Shown here one piece after another: positions 33,973-45,110 of a stretch of DNA of 64,000 nucleotides. The position numbers and the translations under genes were made by a program. Origin of the DNA: Paracyclopina nana (Eukaryota > Arthropoda > Copepoda > Cyclopoida > Cyclopettidae); NCBI GenBank assembly GCA_019096065.1, contig JAGUCH010000004.1:7192001-7256000 (forward strand), in the 5' to 3' direction. Numbering within the stretch: the stretch's first letter is position 1; every line of letters begins with the position of its first letter. The notes beneath the pieces are model-generated. The model saw nothing but the letters and a program-made list of their open reading frames with translations, did not search any database and was not told the DNA's origin.

Positions 33973-34386
33973 ATGTGGATCAGCCTGGTAATGGCCTTGA
34001 TGGGCTATTATTTAATAGGGAGTGTTCAATGCCAAGATGTGGCCAGTGATGCCAATGCTGGAGGACCAACCAGTTTGCAGTGTTACTATTGTGGCATCAC
34101 TGATGTTTGTGAAACGCCCTATGATGTAAGCGAAGGCAAATTCATCACTTGTGATAAATCCTGCATGAAATTTGACGGACTGGCCCAAGATGGCAAAAGG
34201 GTTGTGGTGAGAACGTGTGGATACTTCACAGCTGCTGAATGTGTCAATGAAGCAAGCTTTGAAGATGAATCCACCATTGGCACAATTTGCCATTGCCTTG
34301 ATGGCAAATGCAATGCTGGACAAAGCTTGAAAACCCTTCTCAATTTTAATGTTTTACTCATACTCTTGACCATTTTGCTAGCATGA
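33973..34386 (+). CDS. Ly6/quiver-type GPI-anchored protein B
   Basis: A single-exon gene of 137 residues from ATG 33973. It starts with a signal peptide (MWISLVMALMGYYLIGSVQC) and carries the same module as its upstream neighbour: CYYCGITDVCETPYD, CDKSCMKFDG, VVVRTCG and CHCLDGKCN. A hydrophobic C-terminus (LNFNVLLILLTILLA) suggests a GPI anchor. The two genes are tandem duplicates, sharing the unusual CMKFDG motif. The ATG is preceded by a good 3' splice acceptor (attcacttacag, ending at 33961), so this mRNA either has a 5' UTR intron or is trans-spliced from a shared transcript. An alternative in-frame start at 33919 would put 18 extra residues before the signal peptide. Polyadenylation signal AATAAA lies at 34470-34475. 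Confidence 0.85.
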   Translation: MWISLVMALMGYYLIGSVQCQDVASDANAGGPTSLQCYYCGITDVCETPYDVSEGKFITCDKSCMKFDGLAQDGKRVVVRTCGYFTAAECVNEASFEDESTIGTICHCLDGKCNAGQSLKTLLNFNVLLILLTILLA

Positions 34387-34698
34387 ACATGATATGATAT
34401 TTATTTGTACCTAGAGAGAGACCTTCAATCAGGGTTGTAAAACAATGGAGATTGACTTATGAAAACCTGAATAAAGTATGTTATGATTAATTTTGAAGAG
34501 TCAAAACTACTACAATTATGATATTTTATAACTTATTTAAGCAATCACTGAGAAAATTGAAGCCGCAAAAATAAAAAACCCCACATTTTAGAGAGTCATA
34601 ATATAAAAAAGGAATGTAAATCTTTTCCTTAAGAACCTTGCATGTTGTAGTAATTATTTTAGCTGAATGTTAAATATAAGAGGATGAAAGAAGACATA
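34387..34698. other. Convergent spacer Ly6-B / ZFAND1
   Basis: This 312-bp AT-rich spacer lies between convergent genes; it contains the Ly6-B polyadenylation signal and presumably that of ZFAND1. Confidence 0.45.
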
Positions 34699-35496
34699 TT
34701 ACTTGTACTTTCCAAGGTTAATTTTGAGGTCTTCCATCTTGACGTATTCCAGGATTAGAGTGTCACCGTCAAAGAGTTCTTGATTCTCAATCAAACTTTC
34801 AATGGAAGTGTCTAAATGAGGAGAAACGATGATGCCATCAGCAAACTTAAAAAGTCTAAGTTTGTCAGCATTGGCTACATTGTTTTTGTTCTCAATTCCA
34901 ACCAGGTCAGCAATAGTATCTATGGCTTTTCCAAGAGCCCACTTTTTACTGACGAAAACAGCGCTGATGTCTTTGACATTTTTGGGCGATTTGATGGCCA
35001 AATGGACCTTGTCATCACTTGGAATTGCCTTAGAGCCTCGAGCCTTCATCTTCAGCTTCATAAGTTGGACTTTGGCAGCCATGCGTTGATTTTTGACCAC
35101 TTTCGGGTCACTTTTGGGAAGACTTTTCAAAATGGAGTCCACAAGTTGCTTGGTATTGTCCAATGACTCCTTGTCCACATTTATGTCAATGTTTGTGCAA
35201 TTATGGTCCACTTCGAGTCTATGGTCCATGCAAAAGACCATTTTGCAGCTGGGACAAGTTGTCACTGAGCTCTTGCTACATTTCTTGTCATTTTGGCAAA
35301 TTGATTCTTCTATGGGTTTTATCACAGGAATTGTTGGCTGCTGTTTTGGCTCAAGCAAACTCGGGCAAGAATGATTCGTGAGCGAAGAATGATCTTTGCA
35401 GAAAGTTTGCCGACATTTTTGGCACAACACTGGCAAAAAGTCCAATTGATTGCAAGTTTCCGCTTGACATTGCTCACCTAATTCAGGAAATTCCAT
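34699..35496 (-). CDS. ZFAND1: ZFAND1, AN1-type zinc finger protein
   Basis: ZFAND1 recruits p97/VCP and the 26S proteasome to arsenite-induced stress granules for their clearance. A single exon encodes 265 residues. Two AN1 zinc fingers are visible: CQAETCNQLDFLPVLCQKC...FCKDH...HSC, and CQNDKKCSKSSVTTCPSCKMVFCMDH...DHNC. The middle contains AAKVQLMKLKMKARG, the conserved helix of ZFAND1. The C-terminal half has the ubiquitin-like fold seen in this family (FVSKKWALGKAIDTIADLVG ... DGDTLILEYV). Length and order match the human protein (268 residues, recalled). ZFAND2A/B carry UIMs and a CAAX-like tail and do not fit. It is divergent from PRMT3. Confidence 0.95.
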   Translation of the reverse strand: MEFPELGEQCQAETCNQLDFLPVLCQKCRQTFCKDHSSLTNHSCPSLLEPKQQPTIPVIKPIEESICQNDKKCSKSSVTTCPSCKMVFCMDHRLEVDHNCTNIDINVDKESLDNTKQLVDSILKSLPKSDPKVVKNQRMAAKVQLMKLKMKARGSKAIPSDDKVHLAIKSPKNVKDISAVFVSKKWALGKAIDTIADLVGIENKNNVANADKLRLFKFADGIIVSPHLDTSIESLIENQELFDGDTLILEYVKMEDLKINLGKYK

Positions 35497-35826
35497 TTCG
35501 CAAACAAATAATATTTGTTTTGTTGATGAATTACAGAATTAGTGCTGACTCATAACTTATCGAAAATACAAGTCAATCTTCATATTTCTTTTAAAATCAT
35601 CAAAAAAATGCTCGTTTAGCGGACAAAATGAATTTAATTATCTTTTTTGAGTATTATAAAAAATATTTTTTGAAATATATATATATTTTTTCACAAAGCA
35701 GTTTCAACGAGAAAAAATGACATTATGAAATATTTTTTGCCTGAAAAATGCAAAGCCTGTTTTCACAACAAATACAAACGCATGTTGCTCAATTTTTCTG
35801 AATTGGTGAATTTCAAAATTCTGAAA
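35497..35826. promoter_or_regulatory. Divergent promoter region ZFAND1 / PRMT3
   Basis: This 330-bp AT-rich spacer lies between divergent genes and includes an alternating AT run near 35680. The start ATGs are 330 bp apart, so promoter elements must be shared or tightly packed. Confidence 0.5.
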
Positions 35827-37521
35827 ATGAGTGAAGAAGATCTGCCTCCACCGTTGATTGACAATGACAAGGACATCAATGATGAAAGTGATGGTGAAAA
35901 CGAAGATGAAGAAGTTGTGGAATTTTGTGAGGATCCCTGCCTAGATTTGTTTTCGGACAAAATCTTCAAATCTGCTAGGCAATGCTTTGATTATTGCACA
36001 GAAACACACGGATTCAGCATTCAGGTACGTACATTTCTTTAACTAAATTAACGCAGCTCAATTAAAATTGCAATACAGGAACTGCAAAAACGATACAATT
36101 TGGACTGCTTCACCTACATCAAACTAATCAACTATATTCGAAAAGAGAAGCCCAGTCCAGCTTTGGTCATGTCTTTGGAGTCCGACAAGCTTTGGAACAG
36201 CAATGATGACTATCTCAAGCCCACCATTGAAAACGACCCTTTGCTCATGTTTGACATTGAAGAAGAGCTGCTCAAGAATGAGGACATCAACTTGGAATTG
36301 GCAAATTTGAGGGCCAAAGCTGAACAATTGGACCGAGCGTTGGCTGACGTCGAAAACATGCGGCAAGTCACCAGACACCTAGTCGAGGACCAAGATGGCA
36401 ACAGTGAGAAGAGAAAGGATGTGGCATCCTTGATCAAACCAGATGAAGATTCCGGCTATGCTGGAAGCTATTCCCACTTCTCCATCCACCATGAAATGCT
36501 CTCTGACATTGTTCGCACTGAGGCGTACAGAGATGCTATTTACAAAAATACGCAACAAATTGAAAACCAGACCGTGCTAGACTTGGGCTGTGGCACAGGA
36601 ATCCTCTCCTTGTTTTGTGCCAAAGCTGGAGCCGAAAAAGTCATTGGAGTGGACATGTCTGAAATCATCCATCACACCACTGACATTGTTCATGAAAATG
36701 GCATGGATGATAAAATCAAACTGATCAAGGGAAGATTGGAGGACATTCAAGAATTGCAGGGGCAGAAATTTGACATTTTGGTGTCTGAGTGGATGGGATA
36801 TTTTCTTCTCTATGAGGGCATGCTGGACTCTGTCATTTCAGCCAGAGACAAGTACTTGAAGCCAGGAGGCTTGATTCTGCCCAACAAGTGCACCATCTAC
36901 CTGTTTGCAATCTCTGATGAGTCCCGGTACAACAAAACGATAGACTTTTGGCAAGATGTCTATGGATTCAAGTAAGATTTCATAAATAACAAAGAGAGCA
37001 AAGCCAAAATGATTTCTTGATTCCCCAAGCAAAGTTAATTGTTTCCTCTTGTGCTCTATATCAAAATTTAGTTGATGTGAAATCATTGCAGGATGAGCTG
37101 CATGAGAGAACCTGTGCTCACTGAGGCATCAATTGAGGTAGTCCCTGTTGAAAAAGTGGCCTCTAAACCTGCTACCATACTTGACCTGGATTTGACCACT
37201 TGCACAGTGGATGATTTTGCCAGCTTCTCCTCTGCTTTTACTCTGGAGGCCACAACAAATGGGCACATCACTGCCATTGGTGGCTACTTTGATGCCATTT
37301 TTGGCCAAATGTCCAGCTACATTGCCACTTTGCCAACTGGGCCTGACTCCACTCCCACTCATTGGAAACAGACAATTTTCTACTTGGGAGAAAAGGTCAA
37401 GGTTGAGAAAGGGCAAATGCTTGAAGGCCATATAGAAGTGTCCAGGCCTCCAAAGGACGCGAGAGGCATTCTTGTCAAGCTTACCTTTGGCAATCAAACA
37501 AGGGTCTATGATATGGCCTAA
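35827..37521 (+). CDS. PRMT3: PRMT3, protein arginine methyltransferase 3
   Basis: PRMT3 makes asymmetric dimethylarginine, mainly on ribosomal protein uS5 (RPS2), in the cytosol. Exons are 35827-36024, 36079-36971 and 37092-37521 (phases 0 and 2), giving 506 residues. The acidic N-terminus leads to the PRMT3 C2H2 finger region (residues 38-61), then the SAM-binding motif VLDLGCGTG (232-240) and the double-E loop with E303 and E312 (SEWMGYFLLYE). The YSHFSIHHEML segment precedes motif I as in type I PRMTs. The finger is degenerate: CLDLF is found where vertebrates have CLFC, so one zinc-binding cysteine is absent; the later CFDYC...H is retained. An in-frame upstream ATG at 35725 is not needed. 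Polyadenylation signal AATAAA at 37554-37559. The next gene begins 112 bp downstream. Confidence 0.95.
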
Positions 37522-37633
37522 CTACACAAGTATTGTCACCTCAATGAAATGCAAATAAAGATTGCAGTACACCGATCAATTCTGATAAACATGTCATTTT
37601 ATCAGAAGATTTGTTCAAGTTCTCCTGGGAAAA

Positions 37634-39190
37634 ATGTTCAGAATATTTCAAATTCTTCTCATTTCCCTGTCCTATTATGGTATATATGGCCAGCAATGTT
37701 TTGTGCCTGGAGAGTGTCCCAACAATGAAATTATCTTTGCTGAGTATGTTGACAATCAAGAGGCTTGTCTTGAAGAGTGCAGAAGCTTTGAGGACTGCAA
37801 ATGGTTCACGTTCAACCGAGACTCAAATCGATGCTTTCTGTACAAGTCTTGCAGCTCCTTGTCAGTTGAGCTATGCCGGAATTGCGTATCAGGAGAAGTG
37901 TCGTGCAGTTCAACCATTTGCAACTCCATAGGTTTATGCGAGGTAAAAAGCAACAAAATTGTGAGCTTGATGTAAAAGTTTGATGTTTCTGATTGCAGGG
38001 GGATTTGCTATTATCCGAAGCTTCAAATGACTCAAACGAGTGTTTGATTGCATGCAAGGACAATCTGGACTGCACTTGGTTCAGCTTCAGTGATGCAGAC
38101 AAGTCTTGCTTCCAATTCAGCACTTGTCCTTCCATCGATGAGAGCAAGACTGAATTTGTTTCAGGCCAGCAAGAATGCCCCTCATATTCTGACAGCAAAG
38201 GTGAGCATCAACTCCATGTTTAGTTTCAATTTATAATAAATTGCTTTCACAGGGATTGTATTGGTCACCACTGGATTTCCGTATCCAACAGGGACCAAAT
38301 CTGAAGTCATTGATTTGGCCTCAGTTGACAACGATTGCAATCCTCTGGCTGATTTCCCCATCGAAGTCGTGGGTGCCACTGGAGTTCTCCTGGATGCCAA
38401 GTACCCTTTCATTTGTGGGGGAGGAGATCAGACCCATTACATCAACTATTGCTACATACTTGGTCAATATGCTCCTGTGGCAACCATGATGACTTCCAGA
38501 TACTTGGCAGATGGCTTTGCATTGAACCAAACCCACATGCTCATTGTTGGAGGCTTGAGCCAAACCTCAAAATTGGCCACCAGTGAAATTATTAGTCTTT
38601 CTGGATCCTCTGTGGCTGGTCCAACTTTGACCAGAGCTGTTGCAGCTCATTGTGTGGTTAAAGTCAATGAGTCCATGGCAATCCTGATTGGAGGGGACAT
38701 GGGTACCTTCTCATCATTGGTCTACATATTGAATATTGGCACCATGCAGTGGTCAACTGGACCTAAATTGAACATTGGCAGATACTTTCATGCTTGTGGA
38801 TCATTCCAACATTATGTTGTAGTTGCTGGAGGAACCACAAGTGATGGCATAACTGCTTCAGTAGAGATCCTGGATTTGGATAACTTAGCCTGGACTGACG
38901 GTACAATTATTATAGATGTTTTGTGCTTGGGTTTATCATTTCACAATGTAGGTCCTGATTTGCCTAGAGCAATGCAAAATTTGAGGATTGTGCCAAATCT
39001 TGATGGCCAAGGTGTGATTGCAATGGGAGGTTTTGATGGAAGCACTGTGCAGTCTCAATTCATGGAGCTCCGGTGTGAACAAGACATTTCCCAGTGCAAA
39101 TGGACCATGATGAGTCAAAAGCTGTCTGTACCACGGAGGGAATTTTTGGCTTTGCCAATTCCAAGTGAACTAGCAATGTGCAAAAAATAA
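37634..39190 (+). CDS. Secreted PAN/Apple plus Kelch-repeat protein
   Basis: Exons are 37634-37942, 37999-38200, 38253-38900 and 38952-39190 (phases 0, 1 and 1), giving 465 residues. A signal peptide (MFRIFQILLISLSYYGIYG) is followed by two PAN/Apple-like modules, each with the pattern C-x-EEC/IAC-x-D-C-x-WF-x-F and C-F-x-C (residues about 24-90 and 105-165). The rest is a Kelch-type propeller without cytoplasmic partners: ICGGGDQTHYINYCY, MLIVGGLSQTSKL, AILIGGDMGTFSSLVY, VVVAGGTTSDGI and VIAMGGFDGSTV. This extracellular PAN-Kelch combination is common in crustaceans; its ligands are not known. The third intron (38901-38951) is 51 nt and contains no stop in frame. Start lies 112 bp after PRMT3 on the same strand. 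Confidence 0.85.
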
Positions 39191-40113
39191 CGAAAATATC
39201 CTGTTAATCTTGACATATAGGGAATAATCAGAAAAGCCATATTCCAACTGGAAATTTTGGTTGTCAAAAATCTGCCTTTCGTTGGTTGTCTAAAGTTCTC
39301 AACACGGCTTTTTTCTAGAAGTTTGCTTGTAACTTAACCTAAAATGTAGTCACCAAAATCATATGCTAATTTTGAATATAATTAACCTAGGATTCATGAA
39401 ACTATCTAGCCTCATCACTACTTTTGGGCTGGCTTTTTCCAACTTTTTTTTAGCTTTTTCATGCTAGCTAGTAGCCTAGTACAAAAAATAGAGCATGGCA
39501 GGCATCATTGCAAGAAAGTAGTTTTTGCTATATTTTTCTCAAAAAATTGACTGTTTTGCCAAAATCTTGGCTATTTTTATTCAATCCTCTCAAGTTGAAC
39601 CTACTAGTTTGGGAACTGTAAGAGAATTGAGTAAGGTAATCCGAGGCATTTTTCTCATTTTCGATCCATCATGCTTAGGCCTGGATGTGATATGTCGCAT
39701 GATCCAAAATTCCTTGACTTTCATGAAAATTGCTCAAATCTGTACCATTCTGTTCCTTGTTTTTAATTCTTAGTGTTACAAGCACCATCTGAGCACTTTC
39801 TAAATTAGCAAAAACAGATTTGCTTATGTCTTTGAAAAAGCACTATTTTTTTGGCAATTGCGACGCGTGAACGCATACACGCCAGACAGCCAAAAATTCA
39901 GCACCATCTATTGCATTATGCTTATCTTTTATTGGTTATTTCATGCATCATTAAGTTTAGTTGGTGGTTTTTTCCGAAATAATCTGGCAGCGTTGCATTC
40001 CATAAAATATCTGTTTTTAACCAGAGTTCTTGATGATCAACGGTGCAGTGGTCAGAAACAAGACAGCTACAGTCTTTCCAACTTCCAAGTTGAAATAAAA
40101 CCCATTTTTTAAA
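39191..40113. other. Intergenic region upstream of BTB gene
   Basis: This 923-bp AT-rich region shows only short open frames with no recognisable product. It should contain the BTB gene promoter. Nothing else was recognised. Confidence 0.5.
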
Positions 40114-40785
40114 ATGGAGCCGGACTATTATTTATTCCCCAATGAAAAGGAAGCAACAGTTCGTAGTTTGATCCAGTCCAAGACTGAATTGGAAAATCAG
40201 GTTTCACGATTGAAAAATTCCATTTCTGAATTGGAGAAGACGAATTCTGCCCTTTTGAATTTTAAAGAGTCCATCCAAAAGGCTTTTGACGATGAAGTGA
40301 CATCTGATGTGACATTTATTGTTGAAGGAGAGAAACTCCATGCTCACAAGTCACTTCTTGAGATTCGATGCGAACATTTCCGAACAATGTTCAAAGATTG
40401 CTGGCAAAAAACCGAAAGCCCCATTGAAATCACCCAGTCATCATTCAAAGTCTACAAGGCTCTCCTGTACTACCTTTATAGCGATGATGTTGAAATGTTG
40501 CCAATGGATGATCTGGTTGAACTGATGGACCTTGCAATGGCATACTTTGAGCCCGTACTCAAGGAGAAATGCGAAGATCTATTGATCAAAGAAGTCAATG
40601 AGGAAACTGTGGCCAAGTTGTATGGTGCCGCTGTCAAATATGAGGCCAAGAAGCTAATTGACCATTGCCTTCATTTTTGCAAAGGTCGAATGGCCATTAT
40701 TGTCCAGACTGATGCGTTCAACGAACTAGAAGCAGAAGTTGTGAGGCTTATGGTGAAAGATTTGGCATTGAAAAACTTACTGTAA
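40114..40785 (+). CDS. BTB-domain protein, RCBTB-like without RCC1 repeats
   Basis: A single-exon gene of 223 residues. Residues 12-50 form a probable coiled coil (heptads of Leu/Ile/Val). The BTB/POZ domain follows: DVTFIVEGEKLHAHKSLLEIRCEHFRTMF is partly recognisable by its first half, then VYKALLYYLYSDDV. A BACK-like segment LYGAAVKYEAKKLIDHCLHFCKGRM completes it. The wording of the BTB part, especially KSLLEIRCEHFR and AAVKYEAKKL, is nearest to RCBTB1/2, but the RCC1 propeller that precedes BTB in those proteins is absent. Stand-alone BTB proteins usually act as CUL3 adaptors; that role is inferred. Lack of introns in a region of split genes could mean retroposition. The SKI3 gene starts 202 bp downstream on the same strand. 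Confidence 0.85.
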   Translation: MEPDYYLFPNEKEATVRSLIQSKTELENQVSRLKNSISELEKTNSALLNFKESIQKAFDDEVTSDVTFIVEGEKLHAHKSLLEIRCEHFRTMFKDCWQKTESPIEITQSSFKVYKALLYYLYSDDVEMLPMDDLVELMDLAMAYFEPVLKEKCEDLLIKEVNEETVAKLYGAAVKYEAKKLIDHCLHFCKGRMAIIVQTDAFNELEAEVVRLMVKDLALKNLL

Positions 40786-40987
40786 CAAGTATTTGCCTTA
40801 TGCTCAGGGAGGTTGTTTAAGAAAAATAATTTGGAATATAAAAACTTCTTAATGAACAAACTATCGCTGATTGTCAGTTTTTTGTCACATGGCGATTTGA
40901 CGAACTTTTCGGAGGTTTTCACTTCAGAAAAATAAACAACACTCAACATCTGAAAAATGAAAACAAATGTGACAAAAATTCAAGAAA

Positions 40988-43900
40988 ATGTCGAAAAACG
41001 CAGAAAGTAAGACAGTGAAGGAAGCACTAAAAGAGGCAAGAGAATGCATTGACAAAAAGGACCACAAAGCGGCCTTGAAATGCTGCAAGAGGGCCTTGAA
41101 CGTGGACAAGACCAACTACATGGCCTTGGTGTTTTGTGGCATTTGTTTTGCGGAACTGGACCAAAAAGATCAAGCTCTACAGGTGACTTTTACTTGCTGT
41201 TATTAATCATATGAGTTAATTTGGTTTCTTTCAGGCGTACAAAAAAGCCACCGAGAGCTGTCCTGATCAGCTGACAGGTTGGCAGGGCCTTGCAGCCTTT
41301 TATGAAAAGCAGTCTGATGCCAAAAAGGAAGATCTCGAACACAGAGCTCTGGTTTACCTTAAACTGTTGGACTTTTTTTTGGCTGCCAAAGATTTCGTCA
41401 AGTACTATTCGACAAGTGACAAGCTTGTCACTTTGTATGCATCGAAATTGGGCCAATTGGACCAAGCAGTGAGGGCTCTGGCTGCCAGGATCCAATTTTC
41501 CAAAGACAACCAAAAGGAAGACAAGGTTAACCTTGCTCAGGCTGAAATTGTCAAGCTTCTTAGTCAAGCTCAAAACATAAATGATGAGCAAAGTCAATTG
41601 CTCAAGACAACCTTGATGAGCATCATCAATGACACTTCCACTTCGATACAAAACAGTGAAAATCTCAAGACTTTGATCAGGTTGTTGTACAAGCTGAGAG
41701 ACATGAAGGAACTCCTTGAAGTTGCTCTCAAAATGAACAAATTGTTTCCTGAAAGCACCTACGCTTTGGAGTGGATTTGCAAGATTTATCTCGAGTATGT
41801 CACTGACTCTCTTGACTTCACTAATGAAGAGCTTGAAGTGTCCATTGAGAATCTTGTAGAGAAATCACTAATGCTCAACAGTTCTTCAACTTTGGCCAAG
41901 CTTGCCAAGGCTTCTATCATATGGAAAGTCAAGGGGAATTCTGGAGAAGCTGCCAAAACGTTGATCGACATTTTGGACATTGGCAAGTCCACCAATCCAA
42001 ACTTTTATGCCTTATACATTCTTTGCCAATGCTTGGTTCAACTGAGGCAATTTTCTGAGGCTGAAAAGTGCCTGAATTTAGCTCTCATTTTGCTGCCTGA
42101 CAAAGTCAAAGAGGTAGCAACTCAAGACAAGTTGAAAGCCATATTGACAAACATGCTAGCCAACACACTGTTTGAGCAAGGGAAGTTTGAAAAGGTCGTC
42201 AAGGTTGTGGATGATGAGAAAAACCACCACATCTTAATCAAGGCTTATGCCAACCTTGGCCAAAGGTCAAAAGTCGAGGCATTGAAGGATAAAGTGGATG
42301 ACACTGTGTTCAAGATTGCTTTGGCCATTTTGTGCAAAACCGAAGGCGAACTTGAGTCAGCTCTAGACCTACTCAAGGATATGGAGTCGAATTATGAGGC
42401 TGCTTTGCTCAAGGCTCAAATTGATTGGCAGTGTGGCAACTTTGATCAGGCTCATGCTTCATTTTTGCAAGCTGCCAAATCCAACCCTCACTCATGGATT
42501 CCTTTCTTTTACTTGGGAGAATCTTACAGTAAACTAGGATCTTCAAAATATGACCTGGATCGAGCCAGGAAATGCTACCAGAAAAGCTTTGCCTTGAACC
42601 CTCATGCCATTGAGGCTGGATCAGCCGTGAGTGACATATTACGTAATCAGGTGAGCAACATAAGTTTCCCGTTCAAAATAATCACATGAAGGCGTGACTT
42701 TTTCATAGGGCAAAAATGAGGAGAATTTGGCCTTTTTGACCAACGTCACTAGCAAGGCTGAAGCATCTATGGTGCAATGGGCTCATTTGAGGCTGGGTAT
42801 GCATTTTTTAGCCGTAGATGAGCCCAGCAAGGCTATTGCCAGCCTTCAGAGTGTCCTTAGGAGTGATGCCAAAAATGCCATAGCTTGGGAGAGCCTTGGT
42901 GATGCCTATTTCAACCGAGGCTCTTATACATCTGCTATCAAGGCTTACGAGAAGGCCAACAAGTCTCACTATACTCATTTGCAAATTGCTACCATCAAAC
43001 TGAAGCTGGGCTTTTTTCGGGAGGCCAAATTGGCCTTGAGGGAGATCCTTGGAGGGGAGCCTACTTATGTGCCTGCTCTTAAAGTAATGGCAGAATGTTT
43101 ATTGCAAGAGGCTCGAGAATTCTTGCATTTATGCATAGACAAAAACGTGGTTGACAATTGCCAAGAAGCCGTTGACGCGCTTGTCATTGCCATCCAAGAA
43201 TCCAATAGGTACTAAAAAATAATAAGTTAGTTTTCTTTTGCAAGATTTGTATTCTTTTTGTTATGTAGGACTGCCATGAAATTTTCTTGCATTTGGAAGC
43301 TTTTGGGAGAAAGTCTGTTATTAATGAGTGGACTCCCAGGGGAAATTGCCAAGTTGCAAGTCCCATCTATTTTACTTGAGCAAAAAAAGGATGAGTCAAA
43401 AACACATGAAGCAATCAGCAAATTGCAAGCTTTGCAATTAGCTTCAAAGGCCTTGGTGCGAGCCTTGAACATTGACCCTGAAAATACCTCATGTTGGCAT
43501 GACTTGGCCTTAAGCTTTCACTTCCGATTCTTGAATCACGATGAAGATCCAGAAGACGTCAAGGTCAAGGCTATGAACGCCATTAAAAAGGCTGTGGCCT
43601 TGTCCCCTCAGAATCATGAGCTTTGGAATGTTTTGGGAGTCATAAGCGTCTTCCAGGAGGATTTCGCCTTGGCTCAGCACGCTTTCATCAAGTCGATAAG
43701 CATCCGGAGTAACAGCATGGCATGGTCCAATCTTGGCCTCTTGTATCTCACCCAAGGTCGGGCTGATCTGGCCAACAAGGCCTTTCAAGAGTCGCAAAAT
43801 CAAGATCCTACCTACTTGCAAGGTTGGATTGGGCAGGCCTTACTCGCTGAGGCTGCTGGTATCGAAGAAGAGGCCATCGACTTGTTCAGGCATTGCACAT

Positions 43901-45110
43901 TTATTGGCAGTGGCCTCGAGTCCTCTATTGGGTATGGCAATTGGATTTGCAAGACTCTTAGGGAAATGGCTGAGGACCAAGATGACATTGAGGAGAAGAA
44001 GAAGAAGCACAATCGATATTGTGTCGAACACATGTTCGGAGTCACTGTCGCTGTTGACTCCTTGTACCATTATGTCGAACGCATCCAGGATGATCCATGT
44101 GCCTTCAACATGCTTGGCATCCTGTTGGAACGCGAAGGCCATTTCAGGTCTGCCAAGAAAATGCTCACAAAATCCCTGATGCTGCTCAAGAATGACAATA
44201 CCGACTTGACTGATCAGGTGCTCCACAACTTGGCCAGAGTTCTGTACAAGTTGGGAGAATTTGAAGGCAGCATCAAATGCTACAGGAAAATTGGCAAGCA
44301 GGATTTCCATAGCCAAGTTGGGCTGGCCTTGGCAAATATGAAGGCTGGAAAATTCCAAGATTCCTATGCTGCTTATGGAGCTGCTCTACAGCTCAGTAAC
44401 AATTCAGAGATGAGGTCACATGTTTTGGCTGCCATGGCAACCATAGCCTACAAGTTTCAGGTATGCCTATTCAAAATCTTCAATGTTCACAACTTAAAAT
44501 TTGCTTTTGTTAGGGAGGTGAAGCTGCCAAAACACTCCTGTTCCAATCTTGCCAACAAAGGCCAGCCTCCTTACAAGCCATTTTGGCCTTGTGTGTGTTG
44601 GGCCTGAAGCAGTCAGATCCAACCTTGGTGAAGGCTGCTATGCTGGAGATGGACAAAACTGGCCTCACTGACCATGAGGACATTGTGTCGATGAAGGCTC
44701 TAGTCTTGTCAGTTCAGGGAAATACTTTGGCTGCCAGGCAGCTGATATCAAAGGCCATTCACAGGTCCCCTCACAAAGCTGGCCTTTGGAAAGCTATGGC
44801 TATTCACCTCGTGAGCTACCATGCATCCACCTTATCCATATCTGCCTCCAAGTGCGCTCTCAAGTCCACCCAGTCTTCAGCCTCGCTGGATATGATGTCA
44901 CTTGTCGGCCTTTGTTTGCTCAACGTGGACAAAAAGATGGCGTACACCGAGGCCATAAAGGCCATTCATTGTTACCCTCAAAATTTGGAGCCTTGGAGCG
45001 TTTTGTTGGCTTCCACTGATGGCCAGCATGAAAAAATCAGAGACATTGTGAAGGCTGTTGCTGTGACAAGCCATAATAAGGACCTGGTCAGTTGGGCAAA
45101 TAGCTTTTGA
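40988..45110 (+). CDS. SKIC3: SKI3/TTC37, superkiller complex TPR scaffold
   Basis: SKI3 holds the SKI2 helicase and SKI8 together; the complex feeds mRNA to the cytoplasmic exosome. Exons are 40988-41182, 41235-42650, 42709-43208, 43269-44460 and 44514-45110 (phases 0, 0, 2 and 0), giving 1,299 residues. TPR motifs occur throughout, for example ALKCCKRALNVDKTNYMALVFCG near the N-terminus (first part), AIASLQSVLRSDAKNAIAWESLGDAYFNRGSY, and SNLGLLYLTQGRADLANKAF. The C-terminal region has the SKI3 pattern ending SLVGLCLLNVDKKMAY...HCYPQNLEPWSVL. Vertebrate TTC37 is about 1,560 residues, so this version is shorter, mostly at the N-terminal arm. A polyadenylation signal AATAAA starts 7 bp after the stop (45117-45122). 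A diverged copy of the 3' end lies at 45443-45616. Confidence 0.9.

Noticed and set aside
39858..40112. 84-codon frame upstream of the BTB gene
   Set aside because: It ends directly before the BTB start, has no homology I recognise and has intergenic base composition.
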